64,000 nt of DNA from Mycobacterium szulgai (GTDB lineage Bacteria > Actinomycetota > Actinomycetes > Mycobacteriales > Mycobacteriaceae): positions 1 through 64,000 of the forward strand of contig NZ_LQPW01000123.1 in NCBI RefSeq assembly GCF_002116635.1, read 5' to 3'. The notes under the pieces are model-generated. The model ran no database searches. It saw only the letters and a list, made by a program, of their open reading frames with translations, and was not told the origin of the DNA. Numbering within the stretch: position 1 is the stretch's first letter; each line of letters begins with the position of its first letter. Positions 33,186 to 41,279 of this stretch are shown one piece after another. Position numbers and translations under genes: made by a program.

Positions 33186-33787
33186 AATCAAACCATCCGG
33201 GTGGGACCGATTCCTCGCGCCGGGACCGCCTGGTGGACGCGGCGCTGGTGGTATTCGCTCGCCGCGGAGTCGACGGTGCCAGCATCAAGGACATCGGCGC
33301 CCAAGCGGGCGTGGCACCGGCGCTGATCTATCACTACTTCCCGAATAAGGAAGCGCTGTTGGCCGCTGCCGTTGAAAAGCACGGATTTCTTCCCGAAATC
33401 CGCGCCGCGTCGGCGATCGCGCCGAGCAGGTCCGCATCCGAGTTCTTGCCGGCAATGGTCCGTGGCCTATATGCGCGGTTGAGCGAGCGAATCGACCTGC
33501 TGCGAGTGGTCATGGCGCGCTCGCAAACTCACCCCGAGATGCGGGCGGAAATGGCGGCACTGACGGGGGAGGCCGAGACGTTGCTGGCGCAGTATCTGCG
33601 AGCCCGAGTCGCAGTTGGCGAACTGCGCGAACATCCCGCCGAAACTGCCGCCCGCACAATGCTATTCACCGTGGTCATGTGGCGGCTCGCCGATGCGCCC
33701 GCCGACGAACTCGATACCGTCGTCGAACTGATGCTGGCCGGCCTGCGAGTGAATTCACCACCCGCCCAAGGAGTGGCCGATGCCTGA
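33176..33787 (+). CDS. TetR-family transcriptional regulator
   Basis: This is a 203 aa one-component repressor. The DNA-binding domain covers about residues 14-65 (LVDAALVVFARRGVDGASIKDIGAQAGVAPALIYHYFPNKEALLAAAV), with the classic helix-turn-helix and YHYFPNKE. The C-terminal all-helical ligand domain resembles no specific family I can name. The start is TTG at 33176, the only start available after an in-frame stop at 33164. It overlaps a palindrome, so the protein may shut off its own translation start region. The DUF1772 gene downstream overlaps its end by 8 bases, forming an operon. It is divergent from the multicopper oxidase, so it may regulate the oxidase too. Confidence 0.85.
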   Translation: MINQSNHPGGTDSSRRDRLVDAALVVFARRGVDGASIKDIGAQAGVAPALIYHYFPNKEALLAAAVEKHGFLPEIRAASAIAPSRSASEFLPAMVRGLYARLSERIDLLRVVMARSQTHPEMRAEMAALTGEAETLLAQYLRARVAVGELREHPAETAARTMLFTVVMWRLADAPADELDTVVELMLAGLRVNSPPAQGVADA

Positions 33788-34295
33788 AAAATCGATGCGC
33801 CGCCTGTCTGTCACCGAAATTTTCGTCTTGGCGGCCGTGCTGATCGGAGGTCTTTTCGGGTCGCTGCTGGACCGGTCATTGGTCGCCACTCCTGCGTGGG
33901 AACGCCTTGGCGCATCGGCCTGGGCCGATTACAGCCGACAGGCCGATCTGGGTAACGGCGACATCGTCTATCCCGTCGGCGCAATCCTGTGGTGGGGATT
34001 GGTGATCGGCGCCGCCATCGCCTACCGCCGGGATGCGGCGGCTCCACGCACGGCCAGGTACCCGATTTATCTGGCCCTGGGATCGGTGCTGGGCGCGATC
34101 GTGGCGACGGCGATCGCGGCCCCGGTCATGCAACATGTGGGGGTCATTGCTGATAGCGACACCAGCGCTCTGCACGACGCATTTCAGGTTTTTACCGTAT
34201 GGGGCGTCTACGTCCGGGGAGCTTTCTTTGGCTTGGTTTTCGTGTGCACTGTCTGGGCTCTGGTCGCGCTGTTGCGGCATCGGTCCCCTGGATAA
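33780..34295 (+). CDS. Four-helix membrane protein, DUF1772-like
   Basis: This is a 171 aa protein with four predicted membrane helices (about residues 11-28, 62-80, 92-115 and 138-162). The region between helices 1 and 2 resembles the DUF1772/anthrone-oxygenase-like family, whose members modify quinones or have unknown roles. It overlaps the TetR gene by 8 bases, so it is translated together with it and is likely its main target. The stop is directly adjacent to that of the convergent DoxX gene (TAA at 34293-34295, TAG from 34298). The family call is only moderate. Confidence 0.7.
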   Translation: MPEKSMRRLSVTEIFVLAAVLIGGLFGSLLDRSLVATPAWERLGASAWADYSRQADLGNGDIVYPVGAILWWGLVIGAAIAYRRDAAAPRTARYPIYLALGSVLGAIVATAIAAPVMQHVGVIADSDTSALHDAFQVFTVWGVYVRGAFFGLVFVCTVWALVALLRHRSPG

Positions 34296-34754
34296 CTATC
34301 GCGAGGTCAGCCGCGCATCAATTGACCACCGGCCCGGACCGGCCCACAGCAGGAAGATCAACCCGAGCAGCATGGACAGGTCCGTCCGCGCATCATGGGC
34401 CATGCCCCAAAAGCCCGCCACACCCTGAAATCCGCCGGGGCGCAACTCCGGTAGCTTGGTCAAGATGATCGCGCCGAGGATGTCGATGAGCAGCGGAACG
34501 GCGGCGAGCCGCGTCAGCAGGCCGAGCAAAATCAAAGTGCCGCAGACGATTTCAACCACCCCATCCAGGTTGGCGAAGAACGTGGCGGCAGGGATCCCGA
34601 TCCGCTCGAAGCGGCCCGGCCCCAGCTGATGCGGATACAGAAACTTCTGGATACCTTCGCTGAGGAATACCAAGCCCACTAGCAGCCGTATGCAGATCGC
34701 CGCGGGTGGCCCCTCGGTATGCAGCAGTCGCCGGAGCGAACCTGTAACCGTCAA
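34296..34754 (-). CDS. DoxX-family membrane protein
   Basis: This is a 152 aa protein with four membrane helices and DoxX features (RLLVGLVFLSEGIQKF near residue 25 and FFANLDGVVEIVCGTLILLGLLTR). DoxX proteins in mycobacteria join superoxide dismutase and a thiosulfate-sulfurtransferase-like partner in redox protection (MRC complex), although many paralogues are uncharacterised. A palindrome identical over 16 bases to the one at the oxidase promoter lies right before the start codon, tying the gene to the redox/copper group. It is convergent with the DUF1772 gene and divergent from fetA (74 bp). Confidence 0.85.
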   Translation of the reverse strand: MTVTGSLRRLLHTEGPPAAICIRLLVGLVFLSEGIQKFLYPHQLGPGRFERIGIPAATFFANLDGVVEIVCGTLILLGLLTRLAAVPLLIDILGAIILTKLPELRPGGFQGVAGFWGMAHDARTDLSMLLGLIFLLWAGPGRWSIDARLTSR

Positions 34755-34755
34755 C

Positions 34756-34781
34756 TCGGACTCCGATATCGTGTTCCGATA
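34756..34781. promoter_or_regulatory. Operator upstream of DoxX, shared with the multicopper oxidase
   Basis: TCGGA-C-TCCGA inverted repeat at 34756-34766, within a 16-base segment (34758-34773) that is the exact reverse complement of 33081-33096. A further half site TCCGATA occurs at 34775-34781, 13 bp after the first one (34762-34768). It lies directly upstream of the DoxX start, where a bound repressor would block initiation. Confidence 0.55.
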
Positions 34782-34828
34782 GTCTTCGTAACCGAGCCTA
34801 CCGCGTCGCGGACAGGCGGAGAGGCGCT

Positions 34829-35512
34829 GTGGTGGACGCGGATCTGACTGGGGATTCGGTGTTCGGCTTTGACGACGTCGTCGTCGAACGTGACCGGGTA
34901 CGTGCCCTGGACGGATTCACCGCCGGCATTCCGGCGCGCGGGATAACGGCGATCTTCGGGCCGTCGGGATCGGGCAAGTCAACCCTGCTGCGGTTGTGCA
35001 ATCGCCTCGAGATTCCGACCAGCGGGCGAGTATCGTTCTGCGACAAGGACATTGCCGGAATCGACCCACTCTGGCTGCGGCGCCGGGTGGGCATGTGCTT
35101 CCAGCGGCCGACGCCGTTTCCGGGCACCGTTGCGGACAATCTGCGCGTCGCCGAACCCGAGGCGTCCGAAGCGCGGATGCGCGAAACGCTGGAGCGGGTG
35201 GCGCTAACCGGATCAGGAGCAGGATCGTGGCTGGACCGCGAGGCCACCGCGCTCTCCGGCGGTGAGGCGCAGCGGATGTGTCTGGCCCGCACGCTGATGG
35301 CCCAGCCGCAGGTTCTGCTGCTCGACGAGCCCACCTCAGCCGTCGACGCCGAAGCGGCTGAGGTGATCGAGCGCGCGGTACGCGAGCTGGCCGGCGAGGG
35401 AATCGCGGCCCTGTGGGTGACGCACGATCCGGCCCAGGTGGAGCGTGTCGCTGACCACGTGCTGCATATAGAGCATGGCCGGTGCGTGTCCAGCGGGCGG
35501 GGCTCGCGGTGA
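34829..35512 (+). CDS. ABC transporter ATP-binding protein (FetA/YbbL-like)
   Basis: This is a 227 aa ABC ATPase. It has Walker A GPSGSGKST (about residue 44), Q-loop CFQRPTPFPG, signature LSGGEAQR, Walker B VLLLDEPTSA and the switch His in VTHDP. The short stand-alone ATPase followed by a UPF0014 membrane protein is the arrangement of E. coli FetA-FetB (YbbL-YbbM), reported to export iron and protect from oxidative stress. The GTG start at 34829 is used; a second GTG follows at once. The end overlaps fetB by 4 bases (GTGA). The neighbouring multicopper oxidase and DoxX fit a metal/redox theme, but substrate is inferred only. Confidence 0.85.
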   Translation: MVDADLTGDSVFGFDDVVVERDRVRALDGFTAGIPARGITAIFGPSGSGKSTLLRLCNRLEIPTSGRVSFCDKDIAGIDPLWLRRRVGMCFQRPTPFPGTVADNLRVAEPEASEARMRETLERVALTGSGAGSWLDREATALSGGEAQRMCLARTLMAQPQVLLLDEPTSAVDAEAAEVIERAVRELAGEGIAALWVTHDPAQVERVADHVLHIEHGRCVSSGRGSR

Positions 35513-36312
35513 ACGGCCAAGTCGGCTGGATAGGGCTGGCGACGTCGCTGGCCCTGGTCGTCTTGGCCGCGGCCATTTCGTTGTGGCAGCGATTGGGCCT
35601 GGAGCGCCAGGTCCTGTGGGCGGCCGCTCGCGCGCTGGTGCAGTTGTTGCTCGTCGGCGGTGCCCTGACGCTGATCTTCGAGCCGGGCCGGACGCTGTGG
35701 TGGTCCTGGGCGTGGACGGCCGCCATGATCGCCTACGCCGGAGATGTCGCGCGCCGGCGCGCGCCGGAGGTGCCGCGACTGGCGCCGCTGGCGATCGTCG
35801 CATTCACCGCGGCGGCCGCCATTAGCCTGGGCGTGATTTTCGGGCTGCGGGTGTTCCCGCTGCAGGCCAGAACCCTGGTGCCGATCGCGGGGATGATGAT
35901 CGGCAATTCGATGACCGCGATGGTGCTCGTCGCCCGGCGCCTGGTCGACGAGTTGCGCGACAAGCGTGACGAGGTGGAAGCCCGGCTTGCCCTCGGTCAG
36001 CCCTCGCGGCAGGCCGCCGCCCCGTACTTGCGGATTGCATTGCGATCGGCGATATCTCCACAGATCGAAACGACCAAAGCCACCGGGCTGGTGTTTTTGC
36101 CGGGCGCCATGACCGGACTCATCCTCGCCGGAGTGCCCCCGGTTCAGGCCGTGCTCGTGCAGGCGGTCGTGATGTTCCTCATCCTCGGCTCGGTCGCGAC
36201 CACCACCGTCGTCGTCGCCCTCGGACTGGTCGGTCTGGTGTTCACCCGCGACCACCGCCTGCTGCCGCTGGGACAGCGCCGCGAAACCCCGCCGGCCCGC
36301 CGCAAACGCTAA
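35509..36312 (+). CDS. UPF0014 membrane permease (FetB/YbbM-like)
   Basis: This is a 267 aa multi-helix membrane protein (about 7 helices) with the conserved UPF0014 blocks PIAGMMIGNSMTAMVL and the C-terminal LPGAMTGLILAGVPPxQAVxVQ. It is the permease partner of the preceding ATPase, predicted to export iron or another metal. GTG at 35509 overlaps the stop of the ATPase gene (GTGA), which is the best start; a GTG 27 bases earlier is also in frame. The TAA stop overlaps the TAG stop of otsA (CTAA at 36309-36312). Confidence 0.85.
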   Translation: MNGQVGWIGLATSLALVVLAAAISLWQRLGLERQVLWAAARALVQLLLVGGALTLIFEPGRTLWWSWAWTAAMIAYAGDVARRRAPEVPRLAPLAIVAFTAAAAISLGVIFGLRVFPLQARTLVPIAGMMIGNSMTAMVLVARRLVDELRDKRDEVEARLALGQPSRQAAAPYLRIALRSAISPQIETTKATGLVFLPGAMTGLILAGVPPVQAVLVQAVVMFLILGSVATTTVVVALGLVGLVFTRDHRLLPLGQRRETPPARRKR

Positions 36313-37766
36313 CCCTTGGGATGCGCTTCGCCGAGCGCTTCGAGAAATGACCGCGCCCAGCGGTCCACGTCATGGGCGAGTACCTGCCGACGCATCGCAC
36401 GCATCCGGCGCCGGCCCTCCTCGGGCGTCTGGGTGAGCGCGGCTTCGATGGCGTCCTTGACCCCTTCGGTGTCGTGCGGGTTGACCAGGTACGCCTGACG
36501 GAGTTCGGCTGCCGCGCCGGTGAATTCGGACAGGACCAGTGCGCCGCCCAGGTCGCTGCGGCAGGCGACGTACTCCTTGGCCACCAGGTTCATCCCGTCA
36601 CGCAGCGGGGTGACCAGCATGACGTCACTGGCCACGAAAAACGCGATCAGCTCGCTGCGGGGCACCGGCCGATGCAGGTAATGCACCACCGGGTGGCCCA
36701 CCTCGGCATACTCGCCATTGATGTGGCCGACCTGGCGTTCGATGTCGTTGCGCAGGATCTGATAGCTCTCGACCCGCTCGCGGCTTGGTGTGGCCAGCTG
36801 GACGAGAACCGTGTCGTCCCGCTTGGCGCGCCCCTCGGCAAGCAGCTCGTTGAAGGCCTTCAATCGGACGTCGATGCCTTTGGTGTAGTCGAGCCGGTCG
36901 ACACCGAGCAGGATCTTGCGCGGATTGCCCAGTTCCGCGCGGATCTCCCGGGCCCGGCGCCGGACGTCGCGGTCGCGCGCCGCCTGGTCGAGCGCCCCGG
37001 AGTCGATGGAGATGGGGAAGGCGCCCACTCGCACCGTGCGCGTTGCCAGCTCCACCTCGCCGAATCGGGACCGAACGCCCACCGATGCACGAGAAGTGTT
37101 GACGCCCAGCAATTGTCGGGCCAGGAAGAGAAAGTTCTGGGCGCCGCCGGCCAGATGGAACCCCACCAGGTCTGCGCCGAGCAGGCCTTCGATGATCTCG
37201 GTGCGCCACGGCATTTGCATGAACAGCTCGACCGGCGGAAACGGAATGTGCAGGAAGAACCCGATGGTCAGATCGGGCCGCGTCTCGCGCAGCATCTTCG
37301 GCACCAGCTGCAGCTGGTAGTCCTGCACCCAGACCGTCCCGCCCTGGGCGGCCGCGCGTGAGGTGGCTTCGGCGAATCGGCGGTTGACGTCGACGTAGCG
37401 GTCCCACCATTCGCGGTGATAGATCGGCTTGACGATGACGTCGTGGTAGAGCGGCCACAGCGCGGCGTTGGAGAAACCCTCGTAATACTCGGCGACGTCG
37501 TCGGCGGATAGCGTTACCGGCTGCAGCCGCAGTTCGTCCTGATCGATCGGATCTTCGTCGGCATCGACCACCCCGGGCCAGCCCACCCACGCCCCGCGGC
37601 GTTTGCGCAGCAACGGCTCGAGCGCCGTGACGAGCCCGCCGGGGCTGCGTTTCCAAGTTGTGCTGCCGTCGGGCAGGCGTTCCTGGTCGACGGGTAGCCG
37701 GTTGGCGACCACCACGAAGTCGGAGTCGCCCCCGCTAGGTCTTTTGGGGCTCCCCTTGGGAGCCAT
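36309..37766 (-). CDS. otsA: Trehalose-6-phosphate synthase
   Basis: This 485 aa cytoplasmic GT20 glycosyltransferase makes trehalose-6-phosphate from a nucleotide-glucose and glucose-6-phosphate. Visible motifs are VVVANRLPVD with SPGGLVTAL (donor loop), AWVGWPG, YEGFSNAALWPLYHD, WVQDYQLQLVP, GVDRLDYTKGID (phosphate/donor binding Arg and Lys) and RDGMNLVAKEYVA. The start ATG at 37766 overlaps the TAA of the small upstream gene (TAATG), so the frame further upstream is not used. It matches Rv3490; trehalose is essential for mycolate transport in mycobacteria. The 3' end is convergent with fetB with overlapping stops. In M. tuberculosis Rv3491 follows it directly; here metal/redox genes have come between. 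Confidence 0.95.
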   Translation of the reverse strand: MAPKGSPKRPSGGDSDFVVVANRLPVDQERLPDGSTTWKRSPGGLVTALEPLLRKRRGAWVGWPGVVDADEDPIDQDELRLQPVTLSADDVAEYYEGFSNAALWPLYHDVIVKPIYHREWWDRYVDVNRRFAEATSRAAAQGGTVWVQDYQLQLVPKMLRETRPDLTIGFFLHIPFPPVELFMQMPWRTEIIEGLLGADLVGFHLAGGAQNFLFLARQLLGVNTSRASVGVRSRFGEVELATRTVRVGAFPISIDSGALDQAARDRDVRRRAREIRAELGNPRKILLGVDRLDYTKGIDVRLKAFNELLAEGRAKRDDTVLVQLATPSRERVESYQILRNDIERQVGHINGEYAEVGHPVVHYLHRPVPRSELIAFFVASDVMLVTPLRDGMNLVAKEYVACRSDLGGALVLSEFTGAAAELRQAYLVNPHDTEGVKDAIEAALTQTPEEGRRRMRAMRRQVLAHDVDRWARSFLEALGEAHPKG

Positions 37767-37930
37767 TAGCTCTCGAGCTTCGCCGGCCCAATACCAAGCA
37801 TCGACAGGAAGACACGGCACTCATCGGCGTCGTTCGCATAGGCGGCGACAACACGCCTGGCCTGGCTCGCGGTGCTGTCGGCCAGCGGTTCCACGTCGCC
37901 GATTTCACCATGGTCAGTTTTGGTAGGCAT
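37766..37930 (-). CDS. Small conserved protein upstream of otsA (Rv3489-like)
   Basis: This is a 54 aa soluble protein (MPTKTDHGEIGDVEPLADS...) of unknown function with a helical second half (ASQARRVVAAYANDADECRVFLSML). Length and position next to otsA match Rv3489. It is translationally coupled to otsA (TAATG). A TACAGT hexamer sits 6 bases before the ATG, pointing to a leaderless mRNA and supporting this start over a codon 9 residues upstream. A role as a small regulator or stabiliser of OtsA is only a guess from the coupling. Confidence 0.8.
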   Translation of the reverse strand: MPTKTDHGEIGDVEPLADSTASQARRVVAAYANDADECRVFLSMLGIGPAKLES

Positions 37931-37936
37931 CACACA

Positions 37937-37942
37937 ACTGTA
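37937..37942 (-). promoter_or_regulatory. Candidate -10 box, leaderless promoter of the otsA operon
   Basis: TACAGT on the minus strand fits the mycobacterial TANNNT -10. Six bases separate it from the ATG at 37930, which would make that A the transcription start. No convincing -35. Confidence 0.45.
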
Positions 37943-38073
37943 AGCCAAGCGGCTCAATCCGCGCTCAGCGCCTCATCGCGGTGGCGGCCTGGTCGCGGGT
38001 TCATTCGGTCCAGTTGAACCTGAAGTAGGAATCCGGCTGGCAATTGTGCGGCTAAACCGCGCGCGAGTGAATG

Positions 38074-38098
38074 CGTTCGAAGAGTATCTCTTTGAACG
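38074..38098. promoter_or_regulatory. 25-bp near-perfect palindrome, candidate operator
   Basis: CGTTCGAAGAG-TAT-CTCTTTGAACG, with a single mismatch in 11-base arms. It lies about 180 bp upstream of the oxoamine synthase gene. Its length and symmetry suit a dimeric regulator. Confidence 0.45.
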
Positions 38099-38277
38099 AA
38101 TTCGCACCCTTTATATCCGGCGCACACGGCGCAGACGCGGATTCAATCGGTGCCGTGATAGTCCTTGTGGCAAGTCGACTCGAAGAATCTTTGTCAACCG
38201 TAGTGGCGGTCTAGGGGCACTCCCGCACCTCGAGTGAATTCACTGTTGCGCTCAAGCAACGTTTCCCGTGAATCCTA

Positions 38278-39561
38278 TTGTTAGCGAGCCTAAGCGAGGT
38301 GTCTAATGGTCGCGTGTTGAACACGTCGAAGCTGAATATTCACACGCGGGCAGAACACGACCGTCGACTGGCCAGTCTGCGCGCCTACGGCGCTCGCAAT
38401 CAATTGCCGTTCTTCCGGGTCTTGGAGGCCGCTCCGGGGCCGACCGCGGTCATGGAAGGACAAACCCGGTTGATGTTCGGCTCGAACAATTCGCTGGGCC
38501 TGGGCGGTGATCCCCGTTTGAAGGAGGCGGCGAATCGTGCGACCGACCTCTATGGGCCGTCGTGCGAAGGCGCACCGCCATTCTGCGGAACCTTGAAGAT
38601 CAAGGTCGAACTCGAAGAGTTGCTCGCCGACTGGCACGGCACCGAGGCGGCCCTGGTCTACACCGGCGGTTATATGGCCAATCTCGGCGCGCTTTCGGCG
38701 CTCTTGGGTGCGGCCGACCTCGCCTTTCCTGACGCCGAAGCGCACGCGTCGATCCACGACGGCATCCGGCTGTCGGGCGCAAGTTCGCGATATTTCCCGC
38801 ACAACGACCTGGAAGCGCTGGAACGCAATCTGATTCGCACCGCCGACCGTGGCGGCAACAAGCTGATTGCGATCGACGGGCTGTACTCGATGTCCGGCGA
38901 TGTGCCGCCGATGGCGGAGATCGCCGCGCTTGCCAACAAATACAACGTGGGCCTCTACGTGGACGAGGCGCACAGCGTCGGAGTTTTCGGGGCGCAACGA
39001 ACCGGTATGGCCGAAGAATTCGGCTGCATGAAAGACGTCGACGTGTTGATGGGCGGCATGTCGAAAGCGCTCGCCTCCACCGGTGGATACATCGTCGGAT
39101 CGCGGGATCTCATCGATGTGCTCAAGCTGTATTCCAGTTCCCATATGTTCACCGCGACGGCCGCGCCGGCGGCGATAGCGTCGAGCGCCACCGCGATCGG
39201 CATCATCCGCAGCCAGGAGGGAGCACAGCGCGCGGCGGCGGTACTGTCCAACGCCCAGGCCTTGCGGGACGGCCTGGTCTCGCAAGGGCTGACGGTGCGC
39301 GGCGCGATAGTTCGCGGCGACGGGTCGCACACCGTGTGTCCGCATGTGTCGGTGTGGATCGGACAGGAGAGCCAAGCGATTGCGGCCTGGAACCAGGCCT
39401 TCGACAACGGCGTCTTCTGCTCACTGGCACTGCCGCCCGCGGTCGCGGAGAACCACGCCCTGATGCGATGCAGCGTAGTGGCCACTCACACGTCCGCTCA
39501 GATCGAGCGAGCCGTCGATGTCATCGCCGCCGCAGTGCACAGCGCTGCGCACGTTCAATAA
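38278..39561 (+). CDS. Alpha-oxoamine synthase (KAPA synthase/serine palmitoyltransferase/CqsA superfamily)
   Basis: This is a 427 aa PLP enzyme of fold type I. Motifs are GSNNSLGLGGDP, HASIHDG, DGLYSMSGDVPP, YVDEAHSVGVFG (Asp near 229, His near 231) and MSKALASTGGY with the PLP lysine near residue 263. The family condenses an amino acid with an acyl thioester, releasing CO2 to give an alpha-aminoketone. It lies 75 bp before an acyl-ACP ligase and an ACP, so acyl-ACP rather than acyl-CoA is the likely substrate and biotin synthesis is less likely. No bioA, bioD or bioB is present. Start uncertain: TTG at 38278 is the longest frame; GTG at 38299 or 38314 also fit (GAGG at 38296). The catalytic core is complete in every case. 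Amino-acid choice (Ser, Ala or Gly) cannot be read from the sequence. Confidence 0.85.
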   Translation: MLASLSEVSNGRVLNTSKLNIHTRAEHDRRLASLRAYGARNQLPFFRVLEAAPGPTAVMEGQTRLMFGSNNSLGLGGDPRLKEAANRATDLYGPSCEGAPPFCGTLKIKVELEELLADWHGTEAALVYTGGYMANLGALSALLGAADLAFPDAEAHASIHDGIRLSGASSRYFPHNDLEALERNLIRTADRGGNKLIAIDGLYSMSGDVPPMAEIAALANKYNVGLYVDEAHSVGVFGAQRTGMAEEFGCMKDVDVLMGGMSKALASTGGYIVGSRDLIDVLKLYSSSHMFTATAAPAAIASSATAIGIIRSQEGAQRAAAVLSNAQALRDGLVSQGLTVRGAIVRGDGSHTVCPHVSVWIGQESQAIAAWNQAFDNGVFCSLALPPAVAENHALMRCSVVATHTSAQIERAVDVIAAAVHSAAHVQ

Positions 39562-39635
39562 ACCCTCAATCACCGAGCGCCATCATCGACCGGTCAGCAG
39601 GCCGGCTGACTTTGCAGATAGGACTCGTCAAGGTC

Positions 39636-41279
39636 ATGAGTAGGTTTACCGACGGTATCGCCAAGGTGGCCGCGAATTCCTCCAGCGGTCTGCGTTTCGG
39701 TGCCGCCGACCAATTGCGTTTCGCGAGCTGGGGCGACATTCATCAGACGGCGTCCAGGGTGGCCGCCCGGTTGGCCGCCGACGGCGTCACCCGCGGCAGC
39801 AAGGTGAGCGTGCTGGCCGTCAACGCCGAGGATGTCGCTCCGGTCGTGCAGGGCATCTGGATGGCGGGCGCGGCGGTGACGATGCTGCAGCAGCCGACCC
39901 CGAATGCCGACCTTGCCGAATGGCACGCCGGCACAATGCGCGCGCTGAGCCTGCTCGACGCCCATTGCGTCGTCGTCGGCCAGCCGTTCCTGGCGCTCGC
40001 CGACACCTTGCGGGCGTCGGGGTACCGGGTGATCGAAATTCCCGAGACGTGGCCCGACGTGGCGGCCGTCGATGCGGCAGAGGTGTGCACCGACGAGGAC
40101 GACGTCGCGCTCTACCAGTTGACGTCGGGGTCGACCGGCGACCCCAAAGCCGTGGCGATCACCCATCGCAATCTGTTCGCAGATGTCGAGGCCATGGTGG
40201 CCGTGGTGGAGATCGATCCAGACGTCGACATCACGATGAGCTGGCTGCCGCTGTCGCACGACATGGGCCTGATCGTCTACCTGATTTCGCCGATGTGGGC
40301 CGGCAACAGTGCGGTATGCATTCCGCCAACCGAATTCGTGAAGTCGCCGCTGAAGTGGATACAGGTGCTGAGCGAACAGCGGGCCACTGTCACCGCGGCA
40401 CCCAATTTCGCCTACTCGATCGTCAGCCGCAGGCTAAATGCGGTCGCCGACGGCGCCTACGATCTCAGTGCGCTGCGACTCGTCGTGTCCGGTGCCGAGC
40501 CCATCGACCCGGCCACCATGTACGAGTTCTCCCGGCAAGGCGCCCGCTTCGGGCTGCGGGATTCGGCGGTTGGCGCGGCATACGGTCTCGCTGAGGCGAC
40601 GGTAGCGGTGTCGTTTGCCCCCGTACACCAGCCGCTTGCGGTCGAGACGGTGTGCACCGCAGAGCTGGAAAATCACGGCCGGGCGGCGACGGCCTGCGAC
40701 TGCACGGCGCCGAAGCGCGATTTCGTGCTGCTGGGAGCGCCGATGTTCGGGATCGAAGTTCGGGTTGCCGACGAGAACGGCGGCACGCTGCCGGCGCGTC
40801 ACATGGGCGAGATCGCCATCCGCGGCGACGCGGTGTCCCCGCATTACCTCACCGTCGATGGCGAAGTCCCCGCCGTTGACGCCGACGGCTGGCTGTGTAC
40901 CGGCGACCTCGGCTATCTCACTGACGAAGGTGAAATCGTCGTGTGTGGGCGGCGCAAGAATGTCATCATCGTGGCCGGGCGCAACATCTTTCCCTCCGAC
41001 ATCGAGCGCCTGGCCGCATCCGCCGACGGCATCAGACGCGGCGGGGTGGTTGCCTTCGGTGTCACGCTGCCGGACCGACGCGAGGAGATCAGGATCGTCG
41101 CCGAAACCAACGAGGAGTATCCGAGCCACGTCAGTCATGAGATACGCCGGCAGATCACCCAGCGGGTGCGCAGCGCAACGGGTTTGAGCCCGAGCGTGCT
41201 GCTGGTCGGCAAGGGGAAGGTCCCCAAGACACCCTCGGGCAAGATCCGCCATGTCGCAGCGAAGGAACTTTTCGGATGA
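39636..41279 (+). CDS. Fatty acyl-AMP/acyl-ACP ligase (FadD-like)
   Basis: This is a 547 aa member of the adenylate-forming family. Motifs are QLTSGSTGDPK (P-loop), SWLPLSHDMGLI and TAAPNFAYSIV (both typical of FAAL enzymes), GAAYGLAEAT, GWLCTGDLGYL and the C-terminal lysine in KVPKTPSGKIRH. It should adenylate a fatty acid and pass it to the ACP encoded directly downstream, as FAALs and MbtM do. The start ATG at 39636 begins the homologous part; the frame is open 300 bases further up but overlaps the synthase gene in a different frame. The stop overlaps the ACP start by 4 bases (ATGA), so the two proteins are produced together. Chain length is unknown. Confidence 0.88.
   Translation: MSRFTDGIAKVAANSSSGLRFGAADQLRFASWGDIHQTASRVAARLAADGVTRGSKVSVLAVNAEDVAPVVQGIWMAGAAVTMLQQPTPNADLAEWHAGTMRALSLLDAHCVVVGQPFLALADTLRASGYRVIEIPETWPDVAAVDAAEVCTDEDDVALYQLTSGSTGDPKAVAITHRNLFADVEAMVAVVEIDPDVDITMSWLPLSHDMGLIVYLISPMWAGNSAVCIPPTEFVKSPLKWIQVLSEQRATVTAAPNFAYSIVSRRLNAVADGAYDLSALRLVVSGAEPIDPATMYEFSRQGARFGLRDSAVGAAYGLAEATVAVSFAPVHQPLAVETVCTAELENHGRAATACDCTAPKRDFVLLGAPMFGIEVRVADENGGTLPARHMGEIAIRGDAVSPHYLTVDGEVPAVDADGWLCTGDLGYLTDEGEIVVCGRRKNVIIVAGRNIFPSDIERLAASADGIRRGGVVAFGVTLPDRREEIRIVAETNEEYPSHVSHEIRRQITQRVRSATGLSPSVLLVGKGKVPKTPSGKIRHVAAKELFG

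Larger units (their letters stand above)
37931..38277. other. Intergenic region with inverted repeats between the otsA operon and the oxoamine-synthase operon
   Basis: 347 bp without a convincing gene; a 63-codon frame inside lacks coding character. It holds divergent promoters and three inverted repeats: 38074-38098 (see separate entry), the palindrome GTGAATTCAC at 38234-38243, and a small hairpin GTTGC/GCAAC at 38245-38260 just before the downstream start. Confidence 0.6.

Noticed and set aside
34798..36255. Minus-strand frame of 485 codons opposite the FetAB genes
   Set aside because: The plus strand encodes clear Walker A/B motifs and UPF0014 blocks; the opposite frame has no recognisable domain.
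38046..38237. A 63-codon plus-strand frame in the gap before the oxoamine synthase
   Set aside because: Arg-rich, no RBS, no domain, and it contains the palindrome at 38074-38098.
39336..39635. N-terminal extension of the acyl-ACP ligase by 100 residues
   Set aside because: It overlaps the oxoamine synthase coding sequence out of frame and is Arg-rich; homology begins at the ATG at 39636.
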